Of a stretch of DNA of 64,000 nt, positions 18,865 to 26,050 are shown piece after piece (position 1 is the first letter of the stretch; every line of letters begins with the position of its first letter). Source of the stretch: Rhizobium sp. BG4 (GTDB lineage: Bacteria; Pseudomonadota; Alphaproteobacteria; Rhizobiales; Rhizobiaceae); contig NZ_CP044125.1 in assembly GCF_016864575.1 (NCBI RefSeq), forward strand, positions 2,471,001-2,535,000. Reading direction: 5' to 3'. Below the pieces are notes generated by a model. It ran no database searches, was not told the origin of the DNA, and saw only the letters and a program-made list of their open reading frames with translations. A program made the translations under genes and the position numbers.

Positions 18865-19745
18865 GTGCCGGAAATCCGCGAATACGAGCTTTTTGAGATA
18901 CGTGAGCCCGTGTCGCAGACCATTCCCTTCGTTTACAATTCCCCCATAGCGGCCGTATTTATCCACCGGAATTTATCGCTCAGTCGCGTTTGCAGGGCAT
19001 TTCGATCCGCCGCTCGGAGGATCATTATGTCGAAGAGCTGTTCTCGGCGGCGAGCATGCTTGGTGCGCCGCTGCTCTTCGCAAACTTCCCGCGCGCCTAT
19101 CTCGACGTTAACCGTGAACCGTACGAACTCGATCCGCGGATGTTCGACGGCATGCTGCCGTCCTATGCCAACGTCAATTCGCTGCGGGTTGCCGGCGGTC
19201 TCGGGACGATCCCGCGCATCGTTGCCGAGAACATGGAGATCTACTCTCACCGGATCCCGGTCCAGGAGGGGCTCGACCGCGTCGAGAGCGTCTATAAGCC
19301 CTACCATGCGGCGCTGCGGCGGCTGATTGCGCGTACCCATGTGCAGTTCGGCTTCGGCGTGCTGATCGACTGCCACTCGATGCCGGGTAATATCCGTATC
19401 GCCGGCAGCAACCAGCGGCCGGACTTCATCATCGGCGACCGCTACGGGACGTCGGCATCGGCCGAGTTGTCGCGCACCGCGATCAGCATTTTCGAGGAAA
19501 TGGGCTTCAACGCCATCCGCAACAAGCCTTATGCCGGCGGCTTCATCACCGAGCATTACGGCCGCCCCTCGCGCGGGCTGCATGCGCTGCAGATCGAGGT
19601 GAACCGTTCGATCTATGTCGATGAGGTGACGCTGGAGAAGCGGGCCGATTTCCCCGTCATCGCCAATGCGGTGACAAGCTTCATGCGGCAGATGGCGGAC
19701 TACGTACAGCGTTTCGCCGACGATACGGCGCTTGCCGCAGAGTAA
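18865..19745 (+). pseudogene. N-formylglutamate amidohydrolase, interrupted by a one-base frameshift
   Basis: From the GTG at 18865 (AAGAGGG upstream) the frame encodes a start ending FVYNSP, and the run of five C at 18941-18945 then shifts the frame. The next frame continues HSGRIYPPEF, and on to RRSEDHYVEEL, LIDCHSMPGN and GGFITEHYGRP, to a TAA at 19743-19745. The joined product of about 293 residues would have the full family motif SPHSGR; one extra C restores it. N-formylglutamate amidohydrolase hydrolyses N-formyl-L-glutamate to glutamate and formate, the last step of one histidine-degradation route. A TTG at 18990 could start a shorter protein but would lose HSG. It could be a true lesion or a homopolymer sequencing error. 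Confidence 0.8.
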
Positions 19746-19761
19746 TTCCTCCCTCCAGGTC

Positions 19762-19842
19762 AAAAAAAACCGCGCTCTGCAGCGCGGCTAAGTCTAGGGA
19801 GGAAACACCCAAGGAGGGTATTTACAGTCAGAAGACTGTAAG
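19762..19842 (-). ncRNA. mmgR: MmgR/suhB-type alphaproteobacterial small RNA
   Basis: Read on the minus strand this stretch has three stem-loops: TTACAGTC/GACTGTAA, a small ACCC/GGGT hairpin, and CCGCGC/GCGCGG followed by eight T as terminator. Between the last two lies the single-stranded C/U-rich motif GTTTCCTCCCTAGAC, an anti-Shine-Dalgarno type sequence. Upstream on the same strand CTTGAC at 19870-19875 is a fitting -35 element. The position between the N-formylglutamate amidohydrolase and hisN genes is where I remember mmgR in S. meliloti, an sRNA limiting polyhydroxybutyrate accumulation under nitrogen stress. The exact 5' end is estimated. Confidence 0.75.
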
Positions 19843-19992
19843 AAGAAGCTACTATTGCATTGCACAATCGTCAAGCAAAATATTGCAGTGCGAAATATTT
19901 AGGCAGATAAAGATCGATTGCCTGAAGTGTTTGCATTTTAACGCAGTTTCGCTATGAAAAGCGCCATTACCGAGGCTAGAAACGGATCCGCC

Positions 19993-20766
19993 ATGCTCCC
20001 CGACCGCTCGTTCTTCAATCGCCTGGCGGAAGCCGCCAAGGCTGAGACTTTGCCGCGTTTCCGCTCCGGCCTCAGCGTCGTCAACAAGCTCGCCAGCGGC
20101 TTCGACCCGGTCACCGAGGGTGATCAGGCGGCAGAAGTCGCGATCCGCAAGCTGATTGAAGAGCACTATCCCGAGCATGGCATTCTCGGCGAAGAGCATG
20201 GCAGCGTCGGTCTGGATCGCGAATATGTCTGGGTGATCGATCCGATCGACGGGACCCGCGCCTTCATTTCGGGCGTTCCCGTCTGGGGCACGCTGATCGG
20301 TCTGCAGAAGAACGGCCGGGCGGTCATGGGCATGATCGAGCAGCCGTTCACCGGCGAGCGCTATTTCGCCGATGAGAACGGCGCGATCTATACGGGTCCC
20401 GAGGGCGAGCGGCGGCTTCAGGTGCGCGATTGCGGCAGCCTTTCCAACGCCATCCTGTTCACCACCTCGCCGCATCTCTTTACCGGTAGCGAGATGGACA
20501 AGTATCGCGAGATCGAAAGCCAGGTACGGCTCTTCCGTTACGGCTGCGACTGCTATGCCTATGCGCTGCTCGCGGCCGGTCATATCGATCTGGTGATCGA
20601 AAACAGCCTGAAGCCCTATGATGTCGGCGGCATCATCCCGGTCATCGAGAAAGCAGGCGGCATCATGACGACATGGGACGGCGGACGGCCGGAAAATGGC
20701 GGCTCGATCATCGCCGCCGGCAGCCGCGCCGTTTATGAGCAGGCGATCGCCATCCTGCAGCGCTAA
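19993..20766 (+). CDS. hisN: Histidinol-phosphatase HisN (inositol-monophosphatase family)
   Basis: About 257 residues with the metal-binding motifs of the IMPase superfamily: GILGEEHGS (first acid), WVIDPIDGTRAFISG (DP-x-DGT) and KPYDVGGIIPVIEKAGG near the end. The DPIDGTRAFI form and length match the HisN group, which removes phosphate from L-histidinol phosphate in histidine biosynthesis; a general inositol-phosphatase role remains possible. The start at 19993 (MLPDRSFF) fits family N-termini; an ATG at 19954 is in frame but has no better ribosome site. It is transcribed away from the sRNA at 19762 and ends 12 bp before the convergent hydrolase. Confidence 0.85.
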   Translation: MLPDRSFFNRLAEAAKAETLPRFRSGLSVVNKLASGFDPVTEGDQAAEVAIRKLIEEHYPEHGILGEEHGSVGLDREYVWVIDPIDGTRAFISGVPVWGTLIGLQKNGRAVMGMIEQPFTGERYFADENGAIYTGPEGERRLQVRDCGSLSNAILFTTSPHLFTGSEMDKYREIESQVRLFRYGCDCYAYALLAAGHIDLVIENSLKPYDVGGIIPVIEKAGGIMTTWDGGRPENGGSIIAAGSRAVYEQAIAILQR

Positions 20767-20778
20767 AGGGCGCGGGCG

Positions 20779-21768
20779 TCAGACGCCGATTCCTTCGACC
20801 TCCTGCTCAGCCTCGGCATCGCTGCCGGGGATGAAGGCGTGGAAGGCGGCGAGCGCGGCGGCGCGATAGGCGTCGCGCTCCTGGAAGATCTCGTGACGGG
20901 CGCCGTTGATCGGTACCAGCTGTCCGGCGCGGAAATAGCGCGACAGCCGCTCCTGGGCGATATAGGGCACGACGCCATCGCGGGTGGGGGCGATCACCAC
21001 CGTCGGGATAGTGATCGAGAACAGGTGGTTCGGCGTCATGACCTTGTCGATCGTCTTGAAGGATTCGACCAGCCAGCGGGCCGTCGGCGGCCCGAGCGTT
21101 AGCTCGGGGTGGTCGCGCATCATCGAAACGTTGCGCTCGAAGCGCACTTCATCCGAGGTCAGCGGATTGTCGCGGAATTCCGGCTCGCGCAACTTGCCGG
21201 TCAGCGGCATGGAGCCGAGCCCGATGGCGCAGGCCGTCGATGCCAGCCTCCTGATCGTCGAGGCGGAAGCCGCTTGGCCGATCAGGCCGATGAATGGCGC
21301 CGAAAGCACCATGCGCTCGATACGGGTGGCGAGATAGGGTGCTGCCGAAAGAGCGATCAGCGCGCCGGTCGAATGCGCCAGAATGTAGAAGGGCAGGCGG
21401 GTATCGGGCAGCACGACCTTCTCGAGGAAGATATCGAGATCGCGCTCGTAATCTGAAAAGCGGCGGACATGGCCATGCTGGCGCTTCTTGACGAGGCGCG
21501 GCGAGCCGCCCTGGCCGCGCAGATCGAAGGTCGCAACCCAGAGACCCCGGGCGGTCAGGTCGCGGATCGTCTCGAAATATTTCTCGATATATTCGTTGCG
21601 CCCCTGCAGCAGGACGACAGTGCCCTTGGCAACGGAGGCGTTGGAGCGGAAGACGGCATAGCGCAGTTTCTGACCATCGAACGTCTCGAAATAGCCTTCG
21701 GTCCGGTTGTCGGGTGCCGGATTGTCTGGTGTCGAGATGAGAACCTGATCCATAGACGTCTTTGCCAT
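20779..21768 (-). CDS. Alpha/beta hydrolase, lysophospholipase-like (serine aminopeptidase S33 group)
   Basis: A 329-residue alpha/beta hydrolase. An oxyanion segment (VVLLQGRNEYIEKY) is followed by DLRGQGGS, the nucleophile elbow LAHSTGALIA (Ser in A-H-S-T-G, a variant of G-x-S-x-G), a late acid in PTRDGVVPY and the catalytic His in NGARHEIFQE. It has no signal peptide. This arrangement is typical of PldB-like monoacylglycerol or lysophospholipid lipases; the substrate is not known. The start codon at 21768 gives MAKTSMDQVL; MDQVL is an alternative five residues downstream. Confidence 0.88.
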   Translation of the reverse strand: MAKTSMDQVLISTPDNPAPDNRTEGYFETFDGQKLRYAVFRSNASVAKGTVVLLQGRNEYIEKYFETIRDLTARGLWVATFDLRGQGGSPRLVKKRQHGHVRRFSDYERDLDIFLEKVVLPDTRLPFYILAHSTGALIALSAAPYLATRIERMVLSAPFIGLIGQAASASTIRRLASTACAIGLGSMPLTGKLREPEFRDNPLTSDEVRFERNVSMMRDHPELTLGPPTARWLVESFKTIDKVMTPNHLFSITIPTVVIAPTRDGVVPYIAQERLSRYFRAGQLVPINGARHEIFQERDAYRAAALAAFHAFIPGSDAEAEQEVEGIGV

Positions 21769-21945
21769 TCAGTGCTGCGCTTCGTTCAAAATTATCGCAG
21801 CGTCACGCTCAAGGGAAGCGAGTGCCTGATCATAACTGCATGATCTGTTGTTCGGAAGCTTGTCTCTGCTACCTAAGGTAGATGTTGGTCGGTTGTTCCT
21901 CTTGGTGGCGAAGGGATAACTTCAGAACGTCAGGAGGGCACTCTA

Positions 21946-22404
21946 ATGGAGCCGACCAGTCTGCTTTTGGAATATCTGAAAGAACAATACACCCAAGCGC
22001 GTCAACATGAGACAAGACAGACGGCCGCAACTACATTTCTGACGGCTGCCGCTGGATTGCTCCTTGGGGGCGACGCGTGTGAATACTTGAAGTCCAACAA
22101 TTGGGAGACGGCGCTTCTCATTTTCTTGATCGGTCTCGCCAATTGGCAGATCAATGAAGCCAACTTCAAAGGCAATCGATTTCACGCCAGGCTCGCCGGC
22201 TACACTCGAATCGAGCTTGAGAAGGCTCTCTCTCCGTGGCCAGCCGATATAGCCACGCCAACAGCACTCAGAGATCGTGCGCTCAAGGAAGTAGGAATCA
22301 TAGGCAACGTCGGCGAAAAGGTCCATCAAGCAATGCGTCTGGTTCCGATCGGCGTCATGGTCATCGGCATACTCCTATTGATCTCGGCAGTATTGAATCT
22401 CTGA
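21946..22404 (+). CDS. Membrane protein of unknown function, probably accessory
   Basis: AGGAGGG at 21932-21938 makes the start secure. The 152-residue product has a polar N-terminus with a short coiled region (EYLKEQYTQARQHETRQ), two adjacent hydrophobic segments (about 28-42 and 53-68), a soluble stretch, and a C-terminal membrane helix (VPIGVMVIGILLLISAVL). Codon use is less GC-biased than in neighbours (ATA, AGA, TTG appear), which suggests recent acquisition. It lies between the hydrolase and hsp20 genes, a spot I remember as directly adjacent in related rhizobia. No domain is recognised. Confidence 0.6.
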   Translation: MEPTSLLLEYLKEQYTQARQHETRQTAATTFLTAAAGLLLGGDACEYLKSNNWETALLIFLIGLANWQINEANFKGNRFHARLAGYTRIELEKALSPWPADIATPTALRDRALKEVGIIGNVGEKVHQAMRLVPIGVMVIGILLLISAVLNL

Positions 22405-22405
22405 G

Positions 22406-22510
22406 AAAAAAAAGAGACCGGCGGGGCGAGAGGGATGCCCGGCGCCGGTCCATAATCGGACTGAAGAAGAAGGGACGATGCACTTCAGCCATCGGGCCAG
22501 TTTGATCACC
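22406..22510 (-). ncRNA. Candidate minus-strand small RNA ending in an orphan terminator
   Basis: Reading leftward, CTGAAG/CTTCAG brackets a pyrimidine-rich loop containing CCCTTCTTC, and then GACCGGCG/CGCCGGTC (22416-22450) forms a GC stem with a C-rich loop followed by TCTTTTTTTT. No minus-strand protein gene ends here: the neighbours on both sides are plus-strand. A terminator with no gene and C/U-rich loops is the usual sign of a trans-acting sRNA in rhizobia. The 5' end and promoter are not defined. Confidence 0.35.
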
Positions 22511-22594
22511 CGACGATCCGATTCCTAAGGCAGGACGGCTGAACGCATGCCGAACCGGGCGTTCATGCGTGGTTCACGGGTGTTAACGGCAGGG

Positions 22595-22623
22595 CTTGAA
22601 CTCGCCAAAAACCATCACCATCT
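22595..22623 (+). promoter_or_regulatory. RpoH (sigma-32)-type heat-shock promoter of hsp20
   Basis: CTTGAA at 22595-22600, a 17-bp spacer, and CCATCT at 22618-22623 fit the rhizobial RpoH consensus (CTTGAA-N17-CCATnT). Transcription would start near 22630, leaving a leader of about 100 nt before the hsp20 ATG. Confidence 0.65.
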
Positions 22624-22629
22624 GAATTC

Positions 22630-22729
22630 TGCAGGCGCCGGAAGGGCCTGCGAAACCGTCCCGAAGCTGCCGAATATGGGGTTTCAGGGGCATCTTTATC
22701 GCAACTCGTCGCTTCCCAAGGAGGACACC
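22630..22729 (+). promoter_or_regulatory. ROSE-type RNA thermometer in the hsp20 leader
   Basis: Directly before the start codon, TCGCTTCCCAAGGAGGAC can fold so that CTTCC pairs with GGAGG (the ribosome site) across a three-base loop. The TCGCT element matches the UYGCU motif conserved in ROSE thermometers of rhizobial small heat-shock genes. Leader length (about 100 nt) and position fit ROSE. Upstream inverted segments such as GCAGGC/GCCTGC could form the earlier hairpins. Melting at heat-shock temperature would free the ribosome site. Confidence 0.7.
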
Positions 22730-23197
22730 ATGCGTCACGTCGATTTCTCTCCCCTCTACCGTTCCACCGTCGGTTTCGACCGTCTCTTCACGATGCTCGA
22801 CAGCCTCGCTCAGCCGGATCAGGGCCAGACCTATCCGCCCTACAATATCGAGCGCACCGGTGAGAACACCTACCGTATCACCATGGCCGTCGCCGGTTTC
22901 GACGAAAGCGAGATCTCGATCGAAGCCCAGGCTCACGCTCTGAACGTCAAGGGTGAAAAGAGCGAAGACAATGCCGAAGGCAGCGAATTCCTCTATCGCG
23001 GGATCGCCAAGCGCACTTTCGAGCGCCGCTTCCAGCTGGCCGACCATGTCGAGGTCACCGCCGCTTCGCTGAAGAACGGTCTCCTGCATATCGATCTTCT
23101 TCGCAGCATTCCGGAGGCCATGAAGCCCCGCAAGATCGCGATTGCCGCCGAGCCGGTGAGCGCGCCGAAGGCGATCGAGGCTCAGGTCAACAGCTAA
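22730..23197 (+). CDS. ibpA: Small heat-shock protein, Hsp20/IbpA family
   Basis: The ATG at 22730 with AAGGAGG nine bases upstream gives 155 residues. The N-terminus (DFSPLYRSTVGFDRLFTML) is typical of class A rhizobial sHsps, followed by the alpha-crystallin domain: YPPYNIERTGENTYRITMAV, the GEKSE loop, LYRGIAKRTFERRFQLADHV, and the NGLLHIDL signature near residue 126. It is an ATP-independent holdase that binds unfolding proteins in the cytoplasm. A RpoH-like promoter and a ROSE thermometer provide two layers of heat control. A perfect terminator follows. Confidence 0.95.
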   Translation: MRHVDFSPLYRSTVGFDRLFTMLDSLAQPDQGQTYPPYNIERTGENTYRITMAVAGFDESEISIEAQAHALNVKGEKSEDNAEGSEFLYRGIAKRTFERRFQLADHVEVTAASLKNGLLHIDLLRSIPEAMKPRKIAIAAEPVSAPKAIEAQVNS

Positions 23198-23227
23198 CCA
23201 ATTCCTCCCAGGAATAGGAAAAGGCAG

Positions 23228-23256
23228 GCGGCGCTCCGTTGGAGCGCCGCTTTTTT
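23228..23256 (+). terminator. Terminator after hsp20
   Basis: GCGGCGCTCC and GGAGCGCCGC form a perfect ten-pair stem with a GTT loop, followed by six T. The next gene converges from the minus strand. Confidence 0.95.
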
Positions 23257-23277
23257 ATTGCGCTATATCTAAGGGGA

Positions 23278-24282
23278 TCAGGCCGGGCTTGCGGCCTGTT
23301 CGATTTCCTTGGCAGTCGCCCGCTTCTTGGCGGCGGCTGCATATTTCTGGGCGATGACGGCGCAGGCCATCAGCTGGATCTGGTGGAACAGCATGAGCGG
23401 CAGAACGATGGCGCCGATCGGCTGGCCGACGAAGATGACGTTGGCCATCGGCACGCCGCTCGCCAGACTCTTCTTGGAGCCGCAGAAGGTGATCGTGATC
23501 TCGTCGGCCTTGTTGAAGCCGAGCAGGCGGCTGCCGAACATGGTGAAGAGCAGCACGAAACCGAGCAGCAGCATATCGACGATGATGACGGCGGCGATGT
23601 CGCCGATCGAGAACTGGTGCCAGAGGCCCTCGATAACCGCCTTGCTGAAGGCTGCGTAGACGACCATCAGGATCGAGCCGCGGTCGACGGGCATCAGGAT
23701 CTTCTTCTTGGAGCGGATCCAGTCGCCGATCCAGGGCTGCAGCACCTGGCCGAGCACGAAGGGCAGCAGCAGCTGCAGCATGATCTGTTCCAGCGCATCC
23801 CAGGAGAAGCCGCCATGGCCGCCGACCGAGAAGAGCAGGCCGACAAGCAGCGGCGTCAGGAACATGCCGAAGATATTCGATGCCGAAGCCGAGCAGATGG
23901 CTGCCGGAACGTTGCCGCCGGCCATCGAGGTAAAGGCGATCGACGACTGCACGGTCGAGGGCAGGACGCAGAGGAAGAGGATGCCAAGATAGAGCGGTTG
24001 CGGCAGGATCCAGTCCGGGATGAAGCCGATCGCCAGGCCGAGCAGCGGGAAGAGGGCAAAGGTGACCAGCAGGATCGCCAGATGCAGGCGCCAGTGCAGC
24101 ACGCCGGCGATCACCACATCGCGCGACAGGCGGGCGCCGTGCAGGAAGAAGAGAAGGGCGATGGCGAAATCCGTTGCGATGTCGAAATAGCCTGCGAACG
24201 CGCCATTCGCAGGAAACAGCGAGGCGAGGATGACGGTGCAGACAAGCAGGATCGTGAAGGTATCGGGCAGGAAACGGCGCAT
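23278..24282 (-). CDS. Bile acid:sodium symporter-like transporter (SBF-like, YfeH type)
   Basis: About 334 residues with ten membrane segments starting MRRFLPDTFTILLV. Family features include a FFLHGARLSRDV motif after the second helix, CVLPSTVQSSIAFTSMAGGN and FCGSKKSLASGVPMAN, which together characterise the SBF_like/YfeH branch of the BASS transporters. It is probably a sodium-coupled uptake carrier; the substrate is unknown. An upstream in-frame ATG at 24327 is possible, but 24282 leaves a more normal 93-bp divergent promoter region shared with the LysR gene at 24376, which is its likely regulator. Confidence 0.88.
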   Translation of the reverse strand: MRRFLPDTFTILLVCTVILASLFPANGAFAGYFDIATDFAIALLFFLHGARLSRDVVIAGVLHWRLHLAILLVTFALFPLLGLAIGFIPDWILPQPLYLGILFLCVLPSTVQSSIAFTSMAGGNVPAAICSASASNIFGMFLTPLLVGLLFSVGGHGGFSWDALEQIMLQLLLPFVLGQVLQPWIGDWIRSKKKILMPVDRGSILMVVYAAFSKAVIEGLWHQFSIGDIAAVIIVDMLLLGFVLLFTMFGSRLLGFNKADEITITFCGSKKSLASGVPMANVIFVGQPIGAIVLPLMLFHQIQLMACAVIAQKYAAAAKKRATAKEIEQAASPA

Positions 24283-24375
24283 GGTGGTGGTCCCGGGCAA
24301 TAACAAGTTCATTGTCTTGTCATCCATTGTGATTCAGGATGCAAGGAATAACAGTTATCACGAAATGGGATCGTC

Positions 24376-25233
24376 ATGCTTGATCTGACCCAATTGCGCA
24401 GTTTCGTTGCCGTCGAGCAGATGGGCAGCTTTACCCTTGCGGCGGAGCGGCTCGGGCTTGGACAATCGACCGTCAGCCAGCATATTCAACGGCTTGAAAG
24501 CTCGGTCGGCCGGAAGCTCTTGGCCCGCGATACGCATAAGGTGGTGCTGACAGGCGATGGCGAGGCGTTGCTGTCGCATGCCCGCGCCATGCTTTCAATC
24601 GAGGGGCAGGTGCAGTCGCTGTTTCGGGGAAACAGCCTGCGCGGCAAGCTGCGGCTCGGCGTTTCCGAGGATTTCGTGACCAGCCAGCTGCCGGCCGTGC
24701 TTGAGGATTTCGTGCGCTCGCATCCGTCCGTCGATCTCGAGCTGACCGTCGCGCTCTCGGGTGCGCTCTATGAGATGCAGGACAATGGCGAGATCGATCT
24801 GGTTCTCGCGAAGCGCAGGCTCGGCGATGCGCGCGGCAAGCTCGTCTATCGCGAGCCGCTGATTTGGCTGGCGCGCGATCCGGAGCATGTTCTGCAGCAG
24901 AGTCCACTGCCGCTGATCGCCTTTCCGGCGCCGAGTGTCACGCGCAGCATCGCGCTGGAGGCGCTGGGGCGGACGCAGGTGGCCTGGCGGATCGTCTGCA
25001 CCTGCGGCAGCCTGAGCGGCCTGACGGCGGCGGCCCGCGCCGGGATGGGCGTGCTGGTCCAGCCGCGCAGCATGGCGCCGGCGGGATTGAAGGAGATCGC
25101 GCCCGGGCGGTTGCCTGTTCTCGAGGATGTGGAATTCGTGCTGGTGCCGCGCAAGGGGGCGGACCGGGCGCTGGTTTCTGCTCTGTCGGACGATATTCTC
25201 GGGAAGGTTCGCAGCCTTCGCTCCGGCGGCTGA
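24376..25233 (+). CDS. LysR-family transcriptional regulator
   Basis: A 285-residue LysR regulator: winged helix-turn-helix in the first 60 residues (QLRSFVAVEQMGSFTLAAER, then STVSQHIQRLE), a linker helix, and a substrate-binding domain from about residue 90 (LRLGVSEDFVTSQLPAVLED). It is divergent from the SBF-like transporter gene, and LysR proteins usually control the divergent neighbour, so it probably senses the transported compound or a metabolite of it. The effector cannot be deduced. Confidence 0.93.
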   Translation: MLDLTQLRSFVAVEQMGSFTLAAERLGLGQSTVSQHIQRLESSVGRKLLARDTHKVVLTGDGEALLSHARAMLSIEGQVQSLFRGNSLRGKLRLGVSEDFVTSQLPAVLEDFVRSHPSVDLELTVALSGALYEMQDNGEIDLVLAKRRLGDARGKLVYREPLIWLARDPEHVLQQSPLPLIAFPAPSVTRSIALEALGRTQVAWRIVCTCGSLSGLTAAARAGMGVLVQPRSMAPAGLKEIAPGRLPVLEDVEFVLVPRKGADRALVSALSDDILGKVRSLRSGG

Positions 25234-25239
25234 CAAGAA

Positions 25240-25262
25240 AAACCCCGCCGGAGCGGGGCTTC
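25240..25262. terminator. Terminator between the LysR gene and the convergent BA14K gene
   Basis: CCCCGC, loop CGGA, GCGGGG, with an A run on the left and CTTCTCTT on the right. It can serve transcripts from either side and lies in the 36-bp gap between the two stops. Confidence 0.75.
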
Positions 25263-25269
25263 TCTTCAA

Positions 25270-25707
25270 TCAATAGGGGCCGACGCACTGCTGGCGGGGA
25301 CCGTTATAGGGCTGGAACGTGTTGTCCGATGCCCTGTAGGAGCGATAGCGGCTGTAGCACCAGCGGGTATGCGAGTTGCCGCCGTAGTAGCGCGGCTGTG
25401 TGGCAGCGCTCAGCGCACCACCGATGATCGCGCCCGCTGCGAGACCGCCGATGATCGCACCGGCATTGTTGTGGTGGTGGTGATGGTAGTAGCGGCCGCG
25501 ATAGTAGCGGTTGTTGTAGTAGCGCCTGTTGTTGCCGTGCCACCCATGGCGGATCCAGCGGCGGTCGCGGACCTGTTGTACATCCGAGGCAATGCCGGGC
25601 GATGTGATGTCGGGCCTCTGGATTGCCATGACCGGGAAGGCCTGAGCGGGGGCGATGCCTGTAAAACCGGTTACAAGCGAGACGAGTACGATTGCGAGCT
25701 TTTTCAT
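25270..25707 (-). CDS. BA14K-family exported protein
   Basis: A 145-residue protein with a Sec signal peptide (MKKLAIVLVSLVTGFTG through AQA, about residue 23), a Tyr/Arg/His-rich middle with five consecutive His, a Gly/Ala hydrophobic segment (AGAIIGGLAAGAIIGGALS) and the BA14K C-terminal motif HTRWCYSRYRSYRASDNTFQ ending in GPRQQCVGPY. BA14K is the family of the immunoreactive 14-kDa Brucella protein, reported to bind sugars and affect the envelope. The location is probably periplasm or outer surface. Confidence 0.92.
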   Translation of the reverse strand: MKKLAIVLVSLVTGFTGIAPAQAFPVMAIQRPDITSPGIASDVQQVRDRRWIRHGWHGNNRRYYNNRYYRGRYYHHHHHNNAGAIIGGLAAGAIIGGALSAATQPRYYGGNSHTRWCYSRYRSYRASDNTFQPYNGPRQQCVGPY

Positions 25708-25914
25708 GATTTTTCACCTTTCGCCTGTAAAGTCCTGAGGCGAGGGTAAAGTTCCGCAACACTTTGCTTTTGTTTGTATCTTCACGCAAAAGTTAACGCC
25801 CTGCTTACTATTTTAAGCAGGTCTCAACCCTGTCGCTTAGGCGTTTGGTCAGATTTCGGTTCGTAATTTAGCACCAGGTAAAGGTCGTCGTTCGGGGCAA
25901 GGGAGAACGGACCG

Positions 25915-26043
25915 ATGATTTATGGTGCAGTGTTCATATCCGGGCTGGTTGCCTGCGTGATGATGATCGTGGTGATCGGCCACGAAGCAGAAAAGGCGGA
26001 TCAGGGAGCGCCCCAATCCGCCGTCTTCGGGCATCAGAATTGA
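25915..26043 (+). CDS. 42-residue small membrane protein, unknown function
   Basis: GGGAG precedes an ATG that opens a 42-codon frame: a hydrophobic helix (GAVFISGLVACVMMIVVIGH) and a polar tail ending FGHQN. It fits the common type of single-pass small membrane protein. It is only 7 bp from the convergent threonine aldolase stop. There is no homology I can recognise. Confidence 0.4.
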   Translation: MIYGAVFISGLVACVMMIVVIGHEAEKADQGAPQSAVFGHQN

Positions 26044-26050
26044 TGCTGTC

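Noticed and set aside
18990..19745. A shorter intact amidohydrolase starting at TTG 18990
   Set aside because: It would lack the conserved SPHSGR segment that is encoded just upstream in the same frame, and no ribosome site precedes the TTG.
23239..24303. Plus-strand open frame of 354 codons opposite the SBF-like transporter
   Set aside because: Its composition (Asp/Glu/Gln/Arg-rich without hydrophobic core) is typical of the antisense of a membrane protein.
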